The notes under the pieces are model-generated. The model ran no database searches. It had not been told where the DNA came from and was given only the letters and a program-made list of their open reading frames with translations. Positions 11,001 through 19,380 of a DNA stretch of 64,000 bases are shown here, one piece after another; position 1 is the stretch's first letter; the number at the start of each line of letters is the position of its first letter. The translations under genes were made by a program, and so were the position numbers. Source of the stretch: Mycolicibacterium brumae (lineage in GTDB: Bacteria; Actinomycetota; Actinomycetes; Mycobacteriales; Mycobacteriaceae); assembly GCF_025215495.1 (NCBI RefSeq), contig NZ_CP104302.1, positions 1,054,001 to 1,118,000 of the forward strand, written 5' to 3'.

Positions 11001-14000
11001 GCAGGTCACCGGCCGCGACGGGGTGCTCGCCTCGGCCGCGCGTCTGGTGCTCGCCCAGCTCGGCCTGGACGCCGCGGCCAGCGTGGGCGAATCCGTCACC
11101 GACACCGAGCTGATCGACCTGGTTTCCAGCGAACTCGGTTCGGACTGGCCGCGTCTGGTCGCGCCCGCGTTCGACGGGCGCAAGGCCGTCGTGCTCGACG
11201 ACCGTTGGGCCAGCGCCCGCGAGGACCTGGTCAAGCTGTGGCTGGCCGACGAGGACGAGATCAACGACGACTGGGCCCGGCACGCCGAACGTTTCGAGGC
11301 GGCCGGCCACGTGGTGGCCAGCCAGGCGAACTGGTGGCAGGGCAAGGCGCTGGCCGCCGGCAAGACCGTGCACGCCTCGCTGTTCGGCCGGATCGCCGCG
11401 GGCGCGGAGAGCCCGGGCCGGGGCCGCTACAGCTCCGAGATCGCGGTCGTCACCGGCGCCTCCAAGGGCTCGATCGCCGCGGCGGTCGCCGCCGCCCTGC
11501 TGGCCGGCGGGGCGACGGTCATCGCGACCACGTCCAAGCTCGACGACAACCGATTGGCCTTCTACAAGCAGCTGTACCGCGACAACGCCCGCTACGGCGC
11601 CAAGCTGTGGGTGCTGCCGGCCAATATGGCCTCCTACGCCGACATCGACGCGCTGGTCGAGTGGATCGGCACCAGCCAGTCGGAAAGCCTTGGGCCGCAG
11701 TCGATCCACATCAAGGACGCGCTGAACCCGACGCTGCTCTTCCCGTTCGCCGCGCCGCGGGTGGCCGGCGACCTGTCCGATGCCGGGTCGCGCTCCGAGC
11801 TGGAGATGAAGGTGCTGTTGTGGGCCGTCGAGCGGCTCATCGGCGGGCTGTCGGCGATCGGCGCCGAACGCGACATCGCCTCCCGGCTGCACGTGGTGCT
11901 GCCCGGCTCGCCCAACCGCGGCATGTTCGGCGGTGACGGCGCCTACGGCGAGGCCAAGGCGGCGCTGGACGCCGTGGTCGCGCGCTGGAGCGCGGAAAGC
12001 TCCTGGGCGCAACGGGTCAGCCTGGCGCACGCGCTGATCGGCTGGACCAAGGGCACCGGGCTGATGGGCCACAACGACGTCATCGTCGACGCGGTCGAAG
12101 AGGCCGGGGTGCGCACCTACACCACCGCCGAGATGGCCGACATGCTGCTGGACCTGTGCACGGTGGAAGCCAAGGTGGCCGCCGCGGAGAAGCCCATCGA
12201 GGCGGATCTGACCGGTGGACTCGCCGCCGCCAAGCTGGACATGGCCGAGCTGGCCGCCCAAGCCCGCGAGGCGATGGGGTCCGAAAGCGCTTCCGCCGCA
12301 GACGATTCCGATCAGGGGACCATCCCGGCCCTGCCGTCTCCGCCGCGCGGGCACCGGCCCGCGCCGGCGCCGGACTGGGCCCCGCTGGATGTGGACCCGT
12401 CCGAACTGGTGGTCATCGTCGGTGGCGCCGAGGTCGGCCCGTACGGTTCCTCACGGACCCGCTTCGAGATGGAGGTCGACAACGAGCTGTCGGCCGCCGG
12501 CGTGCTGGAATTGGCTTGGAGCACCGGGCTGATCACCTGGGAGGACGACCCCAAGCCGGGTTGGTACGACACCGCCAGCGGTGAGCTGGTGCCCGAGGAG
12601 GAACTGGTCGAGCGGTATCACGACGCCGTCGTGGAACGTTGCGGCATCAGGGAATTCATCGACGACGGGGCCATCGAAGCCGACCACGAGGTGCCGCTGC
12701 TGGTCAGCGTGTTCCTCGACCACGACCTGTCGTTCGTGGTGTCCTCGGAGGCCGACGCCCGCGCGTTCGCGTCCTTCGACCCCGAGCACACCGTCATCCG
12801 GCCGGTTCCCGATTCCGGCGACTGGGAGGTTATCCGCAAGGCGGGCACCGAGATTCGGGTGCCGCGCAAGCTGAAGCTGGCCCGCAAGGTCGGCGGGCAG
12901 CTGCCCACCGGCTTCGACCCCAAGGTCTGGGGCATCAGCGCCGACATGGCGAACTCGGTGGACCGGGTGGCGCTGTGGAACATCGTCGCCACTGTCGATG
13001 CGTTCCTGTCCTCGGGCTTCACCCCGGCCGAGCTGATGCGCTGGGTGCACCCGAGCATGGTGGCCAGCACCCAGGGCACCGGCATGGGCGGCATGACCTC
13101 GATGCAGACCATGTTCCACGGCAACCTGCTGGGCCGGACCAAGCCGAACGACATCCTGCAGGAAGTGCTGCCCAACGTGGTGGCCGCTCACGTCATGCAG
13201 TCCTACGTCGGCGGTTACGGCGCGATGATCCACCCGGTCGGCGCCTGCGCCACCGCGGCGGTGTCCATCGAAGAGGGCGTCGACAAGATCCGGCTCGGCA
13301 AGGCGGACCTGGTGGTCACCGGTGGCTTCGACGATATGACCACCGACGCCATCACCGGCTTCGCCGACATGGCGGCCACCGCCGACACCGACGTGATGCG
13401 GGCCAAGGGCATCAGCGACGGCAAGATCTCCCGGGCCAACGACCGGCGCCGGCTCGGCTTCCTGGAAGCCGAGGGCGGCGGCACCATCCTGCTGGCCCGG
13501 GGCGACCTGGCCCTGCGGATGGGTCTGCCGGTGCTGGCCGTGGTCGGTTACGCGCAGAGCTTCGCCGACGGCGTGCACACCTCCATTCCGGCTCCGGGGC
13601 TCGGCGCCCTGGGCGCCGGTCGCGGTGGGCGGGAATCGCAGCTGGCCCGCTCGCTGGCCCGGCTCGGGGTGGGACCCGACGACATCTCGGTGATCTCCAA
13701 GCACGACACGTCGACGCTGGCCAACGACCCGAACGAGACCGAACTGCACGAACGGCTGGCCGACGCGATGGGCCGCTCCGCCGGGGCGCCGATGTTCATC
13801 ATCAGCCAGAAGACGCTGACCGGGCACGCCAAGGGCGGCGCCGCCGCGTTCCAGACGCTGGGGTTGTGCCAGGTGCTGCGCGACGGAGTCATCCCGCCCA
13901 ACCGCAGCCTGGACTGCGTCGACGAGGATCTGGCCACCTCTGGCCACTTCGTCTGGGTCCGCGAGACCCTGCGGATGGGCGGCAAGTTCGGCCTGAAGGC

Positions 14001-14298
14001 CGGTCTGCTGACCAGCCTCGGGTTCGGGCACGTCTCCGGCATGGTGGCACTGGTGCACCCGCAGGCCTTCCTGGCCACGCTGACCCCCGAGCAGCGCGCG
14101 GACTACCAGGCGCGGTCCAACCGTCGCGTGCTCGACGGGCAGCGGCGGCTGGCGTCGGCGATCGCGGGCGGCAAGCCGATGTTCGAGCGGCCCGCCGATC
14201 GCCGGTTCGACCACGATGCGCCGGAGAGGGCGCAGGAGGCCTCGATGCTGCTGAACCCGGCCTCGCGGCTGGGCGACGACAACGTCTACGTCGGCTAA
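5080..14298 (+). CDS. fas: Type I fatty acid synthase (single-chain multienzyme)
   Basis: A 3072-residue FAS-I that makes medium- and long-chain acyl-CoAs used for phospholipids and as mycolic acid starters. Domains in order: acyl transferase with GHSQG (Ser152); FMN enoyl reductase near 410-720; hot-dog dehydratase with GDHNPIH (1229-1235); malonyl/palmitoyl transferase with GHSVGEY (Ser1439); acyl carrier domain near 1775-1830, with DGASSRRNQLL and Ser1811 as the likely phosphopantetheine site; ketoreductase with TGASKGS (2125-2131); ketosynthase with Cys2723, His2875 and His2916. Ala/Pro-rich linkers flank the carrier domain near 1750-1770. All catalytic residues checked are present. The start is GTG, with CAGGGAG 10 nt upstream. 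acpS, whose product should load the carrier domain, follows 9 nt after the stop. Confidence 0.98.
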   Translation: MTIHEHEHVSMNDDGSAAGHSGSNEALVDRLIAGERFAVAFGGQGADWLESLEELVSSSGIETELATVAGEAHLMLEPVADELVVVRPIGFEPLKWVRELAAEEPIPTAKQLISAAVSVPGVLLTQMAGVRALARQGLDLNEHPAAVVVGHSQGVLAVESVRFGGARDVELLALAQLMGAAGTLVARRRGITVLGDEPPMLSVTNAEPERIRELLDEFAQDVRTVQAPVLSIRNGRRSVVITGTPEQLSRFELYCQQVADKEAAERKNKVRGGAVFAPKFDRVQVEVGFHTPRLADTVDIVVDWAARVGIDTELARRLTTAVLIDEVDWVAEVDSVHSARAKWILDLGPGDLLTRITAPVIRGLGIGIVPVATRGGQRNLFTIGAVPEVPAPWTSYAPRVIALPDGSVKLSTKFTRLTGRSPILLAGMTPTTVDAKIVAAAANAGHWAELAGGGQVTEEIFNDRVAELTELLEPGREIQFNSLFLDPYLWKLQLGGKRLVQKARQSGAPIDGVVVTAGIPELEEALGLIEELREIGISHVVFKPGTVEQIRSVVRIAAEAAPTPIIAHIEGGRAGGHHSWEDLDDLLLTTYAELRGRANLTICVGGGIGDPQRAAEYLSGRWSQEYGYPAMPVDGILVGTAAMATLEATTSPAVKQLLVDTVGTDRWVGAGKASGGMASGRSQLGADIHEIDNAASRCGRLLDEVAGDADAVAERRDEIIAAMAVTAKPYFGDVAEMTYLSWLRRYVELAIGDGDSTADSRRGDSPWLDITWRDRFQRMLQRAEARLSPVDNGPIATRFGDDAAGVALLENPDRALAELLVTYSDAGAVQLHPADVPFFFELCKTPGKPVNFVPVIDKDVRRWWRSDSLWQAHDARYTADQVCVIPGTAAVAGITRVDEPVGELLDRFEQAAVEDVLAAGDTPTAVLSRLDDVTDALMLVLDAPDVLWAGRIATNPVHRIAAPEKWQVKGHGVATDHNTGARLEVRDGQVVLSTPLSGHWIDIRFSLPETTADGGAPIVSTDDAATAMRAVLAIAAGVDGPESLPPVVDGITTVTVDWDPERVADHTGVTAPFGAPLAPTLSVVPDALVGRCWPAVFAAIGSAHTHAGFPVVEGLLSLVHLDHAAHLTAQLPTERATLTVTATAGEAYDTEVGRVIPVDVSVFDENRQMVAGLAERFAIRGRTGDAELDDPLRAGGAVSDNETATPRRRRRDITLAAPVDMRPFAVVSGDHNPIHTDKAAALLAGLPGPIVHGMWLSAAAQHVVTATDGKPVPPAKLLGWTARFLGMVMPGDEVDFRVDRVGVDLGAEVLEISARVGSDLKMSATARLAAPKTVYAFPGQGIQSKGMGMEVRARSKAARKVWDDADKFTRETLGFSVLHVVRDNPTSLIAAGVHYEHPEGVLYLTQFTQVAMATVAAAQVAEMREQGAFVEGAIACGHSVGEYTALACVSGAYELEALLEVVFHRGSKMHDIVPRDERGRSNYRLAAIRPSQIDLDDADVTAFVADIAERTGEFLQIVNFNLRGSQYAIAGTVRGLEALEEEVERRRELAGGRRSFILVPGIDVPFHSSVLRVGVADFRRSLERVMPQQPDPAILVGRYIPNLVPRPFTLDRDFIQEIRDLVPAEPLDEVLADYDTWRAEKPAELCRKIVIELLAWQFASPVRWIETQDLLFIEEAAGGLGVERFVEIGVKNAPTVAGLATNTLKLPEYAHSTVEILNAERDAAVLFANDTDPEPVDDEPAAPSSAAPVADSAPAPAAPAPAAAPSGGPRPDDLTFDAADATVALIALSAKMRLDQIETLDSIETITDGASSRRNQLLVDLGSELNLGAIDGAAEADLGALKGQVSKLARTYKPFGPVLSDAINDQLRTVFGPSGKRPAYIAERVGKTWELGPGWAKHVTVEVALGTREGSSVRGGDLGGLAAGALGSAADVDKAIDAAVAAVGARRGVPVALPSAGGAGGGVVDSAALAEFAEQVTGRDGVLASAARLVLAQLGLDAAASVGESVTDTELIDLVSSELGSDWPRLVAPAFDGRKAVVLDDRWASAREDLVKLWLADEDEINDDWARHAERFEAAGHVVASQANWWQGKALAAGKTVHASLFGRIAAGAESPGRGRYSSEIAVVTGASKGSIAAAVAAALLAGGATVIATTSKLDDNRLAFYKQLYRDNARYGAKLWVLPANMASYADIDALVEWIGTSQSESLGPQSIHIKDALNPTLLFPFAAPRVAGDLSDAGSRSELEMKVLLWAVERLIGGLSAIGAERDIASRLHVVLPGSPNRGMFGGDGAYGEAKAALDAVVARWSAESSWAQRVSLAHALIGWTKGTGLMGHNDVIVDAVEEAGVRTYTTAEMADMLLDLCTVEAKVAAAEKPIEADLTGGLAAAKLDMAELAAQAREAMGSESASAADDSDQGTIPALPSPPRGHRPAPAPDWAPLDVDPSELVVIVGGAEVGPYGSSRTRFEMEVDNELSAAGVLELAWSTGLITWEDDPKPGWYDTASGELVPEEELVERYHDAVVERCGIREFIDDGAIEADHEVPLLVSVFLDHDLSFVVSSEADARAFASFDPEHTVIRPVPDSGDWEVIRKAGTEIRVPRKLKLARKVGGQLPTGFDPKVWGISADMANSVDRVALWNIVATVDAFLSSGFTPAELMRWVHPSMVASTQGTGMGGMTSMQTMFHGNLLGRTKPNDILQEVLPNVVAAHVMQSYVGGYGAMIHPVGACATAAVSIEEGVDKIRLGKADLVVTGGFDDMTTDAITGFADMAATADTDVMRAKGISDGKISRANDRRRLGFLEAEGGGTILLARGDLALRMGLPVLAVVGYAQSFADGVHTSIPAPGLGALGAGRGGRESQLARSLARLGVGPDDISVISKHDTSTLANDPNETELHERLADAMGRSAGAPMFIISQKTLTGHAKGGAAAFQTLGLCQVLRDGVIPPNRSLDCVDEDLATSGHFVWVRETLRMGGKFGLKAGLLTSLGFGHVSGMVALVHPQAFLATLTPEQRADYQARSNRRVLDGQRRLASAIAGGKPMFERPADRRFDHDAPERAQEASMLLNPASRLGDDNVYVG

Positions 14299-14307
14299 GG
14301 TTCGCCC

Positions 14308-14700
14308 GTGGCCATTGTGGGAGTGGGGATCGACGTCGTGTCCATCCCGGAGTTCGCCGAGCAGGTCGACCAGCCCGGCACCATGTTCGCCGAAACCTTC
14401 ACCCCGGGTGAGCGCCGGGACGCCGCCGACAAATCGTCGGTGGCGGCCCGGCACCTGGCGGCGCGCTGGGCGGCGAAGGAGGCTGTGATCAAGGCCTGGT
14501 CGGGCTCACGGTTCGCCCAGCGGCCGGTGCTCCCGGAGGCGATCCACCGCGACATCGAGGTCGTCACCGACATGTGGGGCCGACCCAAGGTGCGGCTGTC
14601 CGGGGACATCGGCCGGCACCTGGCCGATGTCACCATCCACGTGTCGCTGACGCACGAGAAGGACACCGCCGCGGCGGTGGCCATCCTCGAAGCGCCGTAA
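14308..14700 (+). CDS. acpS: Holo-[acyl carrier protein] synthase (4'-phosphopantetheinyl transferase)
   Basis: A 130-residue AcpS-type enzyme that transfers 4'-phosphopantetheine from CoA to a carrier Ser, here presumably that of the adjacent FAS-I. The conserved motifs VGVGIDVVSIPEF (Mg-binding Asp) and RWAAKEAVIKAW are both visible. The GTG start lies 9 nt after the fas stop. A TAAGGT at 14296-14301, overlapping the fas stop codon, sits 6 nt upstream of the GTG, so a separate leaderless transcript is also possible besides co-transcription with fas. Confidence 0.95.
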   Translation: MAIVGVGIDVVSIPEFAEQVDQPGTMFAETFTPGERRDAADKSSVAARHLAARWAAKEAVIKAWSGSRFAQRPVLPEAIHRDIEVVTDMWGRPKVRLSGDIGRHLADVTIHVSLTHEKDTAAAVAILEAP

Positions 14701-14797
14701 ACCTGCTGGTCACGTCGGCTGTGCTGATGGGGCCGTGGTCATCCGATGATCCCGACGCGGCACGTCCGCCAGGGCGGATATGCCGTCACCGCGGGTA

Positions 14798-14834
14798 GTG
14801 CAGTGTGCACCCCTGCGACCGAAATCTGCGACCG
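14798..14834. promoter_or_regulatory. Dyad and direct repeat upstream of the dioxygenase gene
   Basis: In the 213-bp gap after acpS, GTGCA-GTG-TGCAC (14798-14810) is followed by a direct repeat of CTGCGACCG at 14813-14821 and 14826-14834 (13-bp step). Together they lie 80-115 bp upstream of the PhyH gene. They are candidate sites for the PucR-type regulator encoded two genes on. Confidence 0.35.
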
Positions 14835-14913
14835 GATGCTGTAGTCGCGGGGGCCGCGTTTCGGCCATTGTGAAGGTCCCGGATCACACCGACCACAGCA
14901 AGGAAACGCCGCC

Positions 14914-15777
14914 ATGCCCGCAACCACCACCGCGAAACTACGCACGATCGCCAGCACAGCTCCGATCGACGAGATTCTGTCGATCGTCCGCGCGGATGGC
15001 GGCGTCATCGTGAAGGGACTTCTCACACCGGATCAGGTCGCACGATTCAACGCCGAGATCGACCCGGCCCTGCGGGGTTTGGATGCCGGTTCAAAGCACG
15101 ACAACGAAATCGTCGCGGAGTTTCACGGTCGGAACACCAAGCGCCTCACCAACTTGGTCACCCGAAGCGAGACCTTCCGCCGCGAAGTGATCGATCACGA
15201 CCTCGTTCATGCGCTGGCCGATGCGGTGTTTCTCGAAGAATCGGGCACCTACTGGATGACGACGGCACAGGTGATCGAGATCGGTCCGGGCAACGCCGCC
15301 CAGATGCTCCACGGCGACCTGGAGAATTGGTTTCCGTTCGTCGGCATGGGACCCGCCGGGCCCGAGGTGACCGTCAACTTCCTGATCGCCCTGACCGACT
15401 TCACCGAGGAGAACGGCGCCACCCGGGTGATTCCGGGTAGCCACAAATGGGATGACTTCGAGGACCGCGGCGCGCCCGAGCAGACCGTTCCGGCCGAGAT
15501 GAGTGCTGGTGACGCGCTGTTCTTCAGCGGCAAGACCGCCCACGGCGGCGGCGCGAACCGCACTTCCGACGAGTATCGCCGTGCGGTCAGCTTCGCATTC
15601 AACCCGGGCTTCTTGGTAGGCGAGGAGGCCTACCCGTTCCTGGTCGACCGCGAACTCGCGCGATCGCTCCCGGACCGCGTTCAGAGCCTCATCGGATTCC
15701 GCTCGCAATACCCGACCGGCTCTCCGGGACTTTGGCAGGTCGACTACAGCGAGCTCGCGGACTATCTGGACCGCTGA
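14914..15777 (+). CDS. Phytanoyl-CoA dioxygenase (PhyH) family protein
   Basis: A 287-residue non-haem Fe(II)/2-oxoglutarate oxygenase of the PhyH type. The iron ligands are His133 and Asp135 in MLHGD and the distal His210 in KTAHGGG. The arginine expected to bind 2-oxoglutarate lies in the following DEYRRAV segment. Start ATG at 14914 with AAGGAAA about 8 nt upstream. It precedes a PucR-type regulator by 19 nt, so the two probably form a small operon. PhyH enzymes hydroxylate or epoxidise varied small molecules, and the substrate here is not indicated. Confidence 0.85.
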   Translation: MPATTTAKLRTIASTAPIDEILSIVRADGGVIVKGLLTPDQVARFNAEIDPALRGLDAGSKHDNEIVAEFHGRNTKRLTNLVTRSETFRREVIDHDLVHALADAVFLEESGTYWMTTAQVIEIGPGNAAQMLHGDLENWFPFVGMGPAGPEVTVNFLIALTDFTEENGATRVIPGSHKWDDFEDRGAPEQTVPAEMSAGDALFFSGKTAHGGGANRTSDEYRRAVSFAFNPGFLVGEEAYPFLVDRELARSLPDRVQSLIGFRSQYPTGSPGLWQVDYSELADYLDR

Positions 15778-15796
15778 CCGATAGCGCGGTCATGTC

Positions 15797-16480
15797 ATGA
15801 CCGAAGCGAGGGAGTCACGCCTGAGGTACCGGTTGGCCCGCTCGCACGTCGGCCTCGTCCTGTGGACCGACGACCCTCAGCGGGCCAACGCGTTGGACGA
15901 GGCGGTCGCGGCCGTTCGCTCCGCTTCGGCGGGGGGAAGCGCCCTGATAGCCCGGGCCACTGCCACCTCGCGCTGGATCTGGCTATCCGGGGCCGCGACA
16001 CCTGACCTTCGCCACATCGAGAAGGTGGTGGCGAAGGCGGAGAATGTTCGAGCGGCCGTCGGAAGGCCGGGACGAGGACTCGACGGGTTCAGGTCCAGCC
16101 ACCAAGACGCCCTCGCCGCCCAGGCACTGGTCGTTCGACTCGGATCCGACCGGCGCTTCACGGCGTACGCAGACGTCGAGCTCATCGACAGCATCACGAA
16201 GGACCCTGCCAGCGCACGACGCTTCGTCACCAACACCCTCGGCCCGCTGACCGAAGCAGACGAAGCGATACGGCAGGCGCTACTGACTTACGTGCAGTGC
16301 GGCTTCAACACCACTCGGGCGGCGGCAATCCTCTACGCACACCGAAACACCGTCGAGCGCCGGGTGTCGCGCGCCAACGAACTGTCCACGGTCAAAGTGG
16401 AAGACAACCCCACCCACGTAGCCGCTGCGCTTCTGGTGCTGGAGATTGCGCCTGATATCGCGGTGAGCACACCCTTCTAA
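15797..16480 (+). CDS. PucR-type helix-turn-helix regulator
   Basis: A 227-residue protein whose C-terminal 60-70 residues match the PucR-type HTH. They read LLTYVQCGFNTTRAA then HRNTVERRVSRAN, with an Arg-rich recognition helix. The N-terminal part resembles a reduced GGDEF-like sensor region but has no clear catalytic motif. It lies 19 nt after the PhyH gene and probably regulates it. It is convergent with the metallopeptidase gene, with a 24-nt gap. Confidence 0.75.
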   Translation: MTEARESRLRYRLARSHVGLVLWTDDPQRANALDEAVAAVRSASAGGSALIARATATSRWIWLSGAATPDLRHIEKVVAKAENVRAAVGRPGRGLDGFRSSHQDALAAQALVVRLGSDRRFTAYADVELIDSITKDPASARRFVTNTLGPLTEADEAIRQALLTYVQCGFNTTRAAAILYAHRNTVERRVSRANELSTVKVEDNPTHVAAALLVLEIAPDIAVSTPF

Positions 16481-16504
16481 ACACAACGAGGATCAGCGAG
16501 CGGC

Positions 16505-17947
16505 CTACTGGTCGAAGCGGGTGTAGCAGTCCTCGGCGTCGCCGTTGACCACGCCGCTGCGGAACGCGACGATCCGGGTGAAACCGGCCGGCACCGTCCC
16601 GCCGTCGACATCACTGGCGGCCAGCCCGTTGGACAGCAACCCGGCCACCGCCTCGTCGATGTCACCGGCGGACAGGTACAGCCCGCGGCCCGAGGGCACC
16701 TCGAGTTCCTCGGACATCGCGCGCTGCGCCACGCCGGTCAGGCAGGCGGTCCGCAGTCCGACCTCCGCGCCGCGCATATCCATGCCCCGCTCGTGCTGCA
16801 GGGCCAGCGCGTAGCGCGATGTCACCACCGACAGCGCCGAGTTGTCGCCTTGGAGCAGAACGAAATTCGCCTCATTGGCCGGCGTGCCGAGTTCCTGCAG
16901 CGCCGCCATGTCAACGTAGATGGTGTTGTCGCTCGGGCAGTAGGAGGCCGGCGGAGTGTCCTCGGCGTCCGGGCAGTCCGAGGAATCGGTCGACAGCTTC
17001 GGCGGGTCCGACGGGGAGAAGACCACGCCGAGCACCTCCATCAGATCGGTCAGCACCTGCTCGTCGATCTCGACGTCGCCGCCGGTGCCGAACGTCACGT
17101 CAACCTTGGTGGATTCCGGCAGGTCGCCGTTGCGCTTGGCGATCTCGTCCTCGTCGATGCCCGCGCAGGCCGACACCCCCGAAGTGAAGCCGAGCTGGAA
17201 CGCGCTGATGCGCTCCAGCGCGGTGCCGTGGCCGTCGTCGGGATTGTCGAAGACGGTCAGCAGCGGGTCGCGCAGCACCAGCAGGCCGGCGAGCACGTAA
17301 TTCAGCCCCTCGCCGGTGCTCATCTGGAACCGGGTGGAATTGCCCTCGGCGACCCAGCGCAGATAGTCCCCGGCGAAGCAGTCGGCCTGCTGCTCGGCGA
17401 CCAGGGTGCTGGTTCTGCGGTTGATCAGGTTTGCCATCATCTGCAGGGCGTGCCCGTATTCGTGGGCGAGCACGCCGTTGACGGCCATCTCGCCGAAGAA
17501 CTTCTGCGCCACCGGCAGCAGCACGCCGCGGTCCCAGGCGATGATCCGGCTCTCGAAGCAGTACATCGCGTTGGCGAACTCGTAGGTGTCATTGCCGCAC
17601 ACCATGTCGCCGGGCACCTCGGAGTCATAGGACTGCAGGCCCGAGACCGGGGTGAACGTCCCCGGCAGCACCGGCGAGTAGTTCTCGTGCCAGTAATCCT
17701 CGAGGTCGTTGACCGACAGCAGCGCCAGCTTGTCGATGTCGCCGTTGTCGGTGCCCTCGACGGTGCCGGTTGGCGGCGGAGAGTTCGGCCGCACGCCGCT
17801 GGGCCCCTCGGTGACGGCCATGCCGCCGACCCGATTGGGGTTGTACAGCCCGGAGGTCGGTTTGCCGTCGACCATGCCGCCGCAGCCGGAAAGCACCACC
17901 ATCGCGACCCCGGCGATCGCCATCAGGGTTTTGCTTCGCAACTTCAC
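16505..17947 (-). CDS. Lipoprotein neutral zinc metallopeptidase
   Basis: A 480-residue secreted lipoprotein. The N-terminus KLRSKTLMAIAGVAMVVLSGCGG is a signal peptide ending in the lipobox LSGC. The zinc motif HEYGH spans residues 162-166, in GVLAHEYGHALQMM, as in the putative neutral zinc metallopeptidase family. Further Cys pairs suggest disulfides outside the membrane. The GTG start at 17947 is chosen because the signal peptide begins there and a TAGGCT (17955-17960, minus strand) sits 7 nt upstream, typical of a leaderless mycobacterial transcript. It diverges from the M20 dipeptidase gene across 82 bp. Confidence 0.85.
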   Translation of the reverse strand: MKLRSKTLMAIAGVAMVVLSGCGGMVDGKPTSGLYNPNRVGGMAVTEGPSGVRPNSPPPTGTVEGTDNGDIDKLALLSVNDLEDYWHENYSPVLPGTFTPVSGLQSYDSEVPGDMVCGNDTYEFANAMYCFESRIIAWDRGVLLPVAQKFFGEMAVNGVLAHEYGHALQMMANLINRRTSTLVAEQQADCFAGDYLRWVAEGNSTRFQMSTGEGLNYVLAGLLVLRDPLLTVFDNPDDGHGTALERISAFQLGFTSGVSACAGIDEDEIAKRNGDLPESTKVDVTFGTGGDVEIDEQVLTDLMEVLGVVFSPSDPPKLSTDSSDCPDAEDTPPASYCPSDNTIYVDMAALQELGTPANEANFVLLQGDNSALSVVTSRYALALQHERGMDMRGAEVGLRTACLTGVAQRAMSEELEVPSGRGLYLSAGDIDEAVAGLLSNGLAASDVDGGTVPAGFTRIVAFRSGVVNGDAEDCYTRFDQ

Positions 17948-18029
17948 GCGCAACAGCCTAGTTTGCCCGCGGACGGTCGCGAGACGCCTTTTGCCGGGAC
18001 GGCGCGGCGGCGGGACTAGGGTGTGCGGC

Positions 18030-19370
18030 ATGTCTGAGCTTGGGAACCGGGTGGCCGAGTTGCTGCCGTCGGTGCGCGCCGACCTGGAGGACCTCATTCG
18101 TATCCAGTCGGTGTGGGCCGACGAGGCCCGCCGGCCCGAGGTGATCCGCTGCGCCGACACGGTGGCCTCGTTGCTGTCCGGCGCCGGTTTCCCGGACGTG
18201 AGCGTGGTCAGCGCCGGGGGAGCGCCCGCGGTGATCGCCCGCTATCCCGCCCCGGCGGGTGCGCCCACCGTGCTGCTCTACGCGCACCATGACGTGCAGC
18301 CCGAAGGCGATCCGTCGCAATGGGATTCGGCGCCGTTCGTTCCCACCGAGGTCGACGGCCGGCTGTACGGCCGGGGCAGCTCCGATGACAAGGCGGGCAT
18401 CGCCTGCCACCTGGCGGCGATGCGGGCATTCGACGGGAAGCCGCCGGTGGGGCTGACGGTTTTCGTCGAGGGCGAGGAGGAGTCCGGGTCTCCGACGCTC
18501 GGCGCGTTGCTGGCCGAGCACCGCGAGGCGCTGGCCGCCGACGTCATCGTCATCGCCGACTCCGGCAACTGGAGCACCGAGATCCCGGCGCTGACGGTGT
18601 CGCTGCGCGGTCTGGTCGACTGCGAGGTCGAGGTGGCCACGCTGGCCAAGGGCCTGCACTCCGGGATCTGGGGCGGGGTGGTCCCGGACGCGCTCAGCGC
18701 ACTGGTGCGCCTGCTGGCCAGCCTGCACGACGACGACGGCAACGTCGCGGTCGCCGGCCTCTTCGAGCCACCGGCGCCCGAGCAGGCACTCGACATTCCC
18801 GCCGAGCAGATCCGCGCCGAGGCGGGCCTGCTGGAGGGGGTCGGTGAGATCGGCGCCGGTCCGGCGTCGGCCCGGCTGTGGTTCAAACCGGCGATCACCG
18901 TCATCGGCATCGACACCACCCCGGTCGCGTCGGCGTCGAACACCCTGATCCCGCGGGCCCGGGCCAAGATCAGCATGCGGGTCGCGCCGGGCGGCGACGC
19001 CGGCGCGCACCTGGACGCGTTGCGCGCGCACCTGGAAAGCCACGCCCCGTGGGGCGCGCGGGTCACCGTCACCGACGGCGAACTCGGCCAGCCCTACGCC
19101 ATCGACGCGACCGGCCCGGTGTACGACGCCATCCGCGCGGCGACCGGCGCCGCGTGGGGGGTGGCGCCGGTGGACATGGGCATGGGCGGCTCGATCCCGT
19201 TCATCGCCGAGTTCGCGGCCGCGTTCCCGTCGGCGACTATCGTGGTGACCGGGCCGGAGGACCCGGCCAGCGCCGCGCACAGCGTCAACGAGAGCCAGGA
19301 CCTCGCCGTGCTCGCCAAGGCCGCCACCGCGGAGACCCTCTTCCTGGCGGCGCTGGGCGATATCGCGTGA
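18030..19370 (+). CDS. M20 family dipeptidase/peptidase
   Basis: A 446-residue zinc peptidase of the M20 (CPG2/CNDP-like) family. The metal motif YAHHDVQP has His86 and Asp88. GRGSSDDKAG (bridging Asp) and VEGEEESGS (catalytic and zinc Glu) follow. A lid/dimerisation domain occupies roughly residues 190-320, and VTGPEDPASAAHSVNE ends the metal site. It should cleave dipeptides or N-acyl amino acids in the cytoplasm. It corresponds to Rv2522c by position near fas/acpS. The start is ATG at 18030 with TAGGGT 7 nt upstream, consistent with a leaderless mRNA. Confidence 0.9.
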   Translation: MSELGNRVAELLPSVRADLEDLIRIQSVWADEARRPEVIRCADTVASLLSGAGFPDVSVVSAGGAPAVIARYPAPAGAPTVLLYAHHDVQPEGDPSQWDSAPFVPTEVDGRLYGRGSSDDKAGIACHLAAMRAFDGKPPVGLTVFVEGEEESGSPTLGALLAEHREALAADVIVIADSGNWSTEIPALTVSLRGLVDCEVEVATLAKGLHSGIWGGVVPDALSALVRLLASLHDDDGNVAVAGLFEPPAPEQALDIPAEQIRAEAGLLEGVGEIGAGPASARLWFKPAITVIGIDTTPVASASNTLIPRARAKISMRVAPGGDAGAHLDALRAHLESHAPWGARVTVTDGELGQPYAIDATGPVYDAIRAATGAAWGVAPVDMGMGGSIPFIAEFAAAFPSATIVVTGPEDPASAAHSVNESQDLAVLAKAATAETLFLAALGDIA

Positions 19371-19380
19371 GTGCTGTGCG

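Noticed and set aside
8323..12354. Second long minus-strand open frame opposite fas
   Set aside because: Same reason: shadow of fas codon bias, no motif, no ribosome site, and the sense strand is a complete multienzyme.
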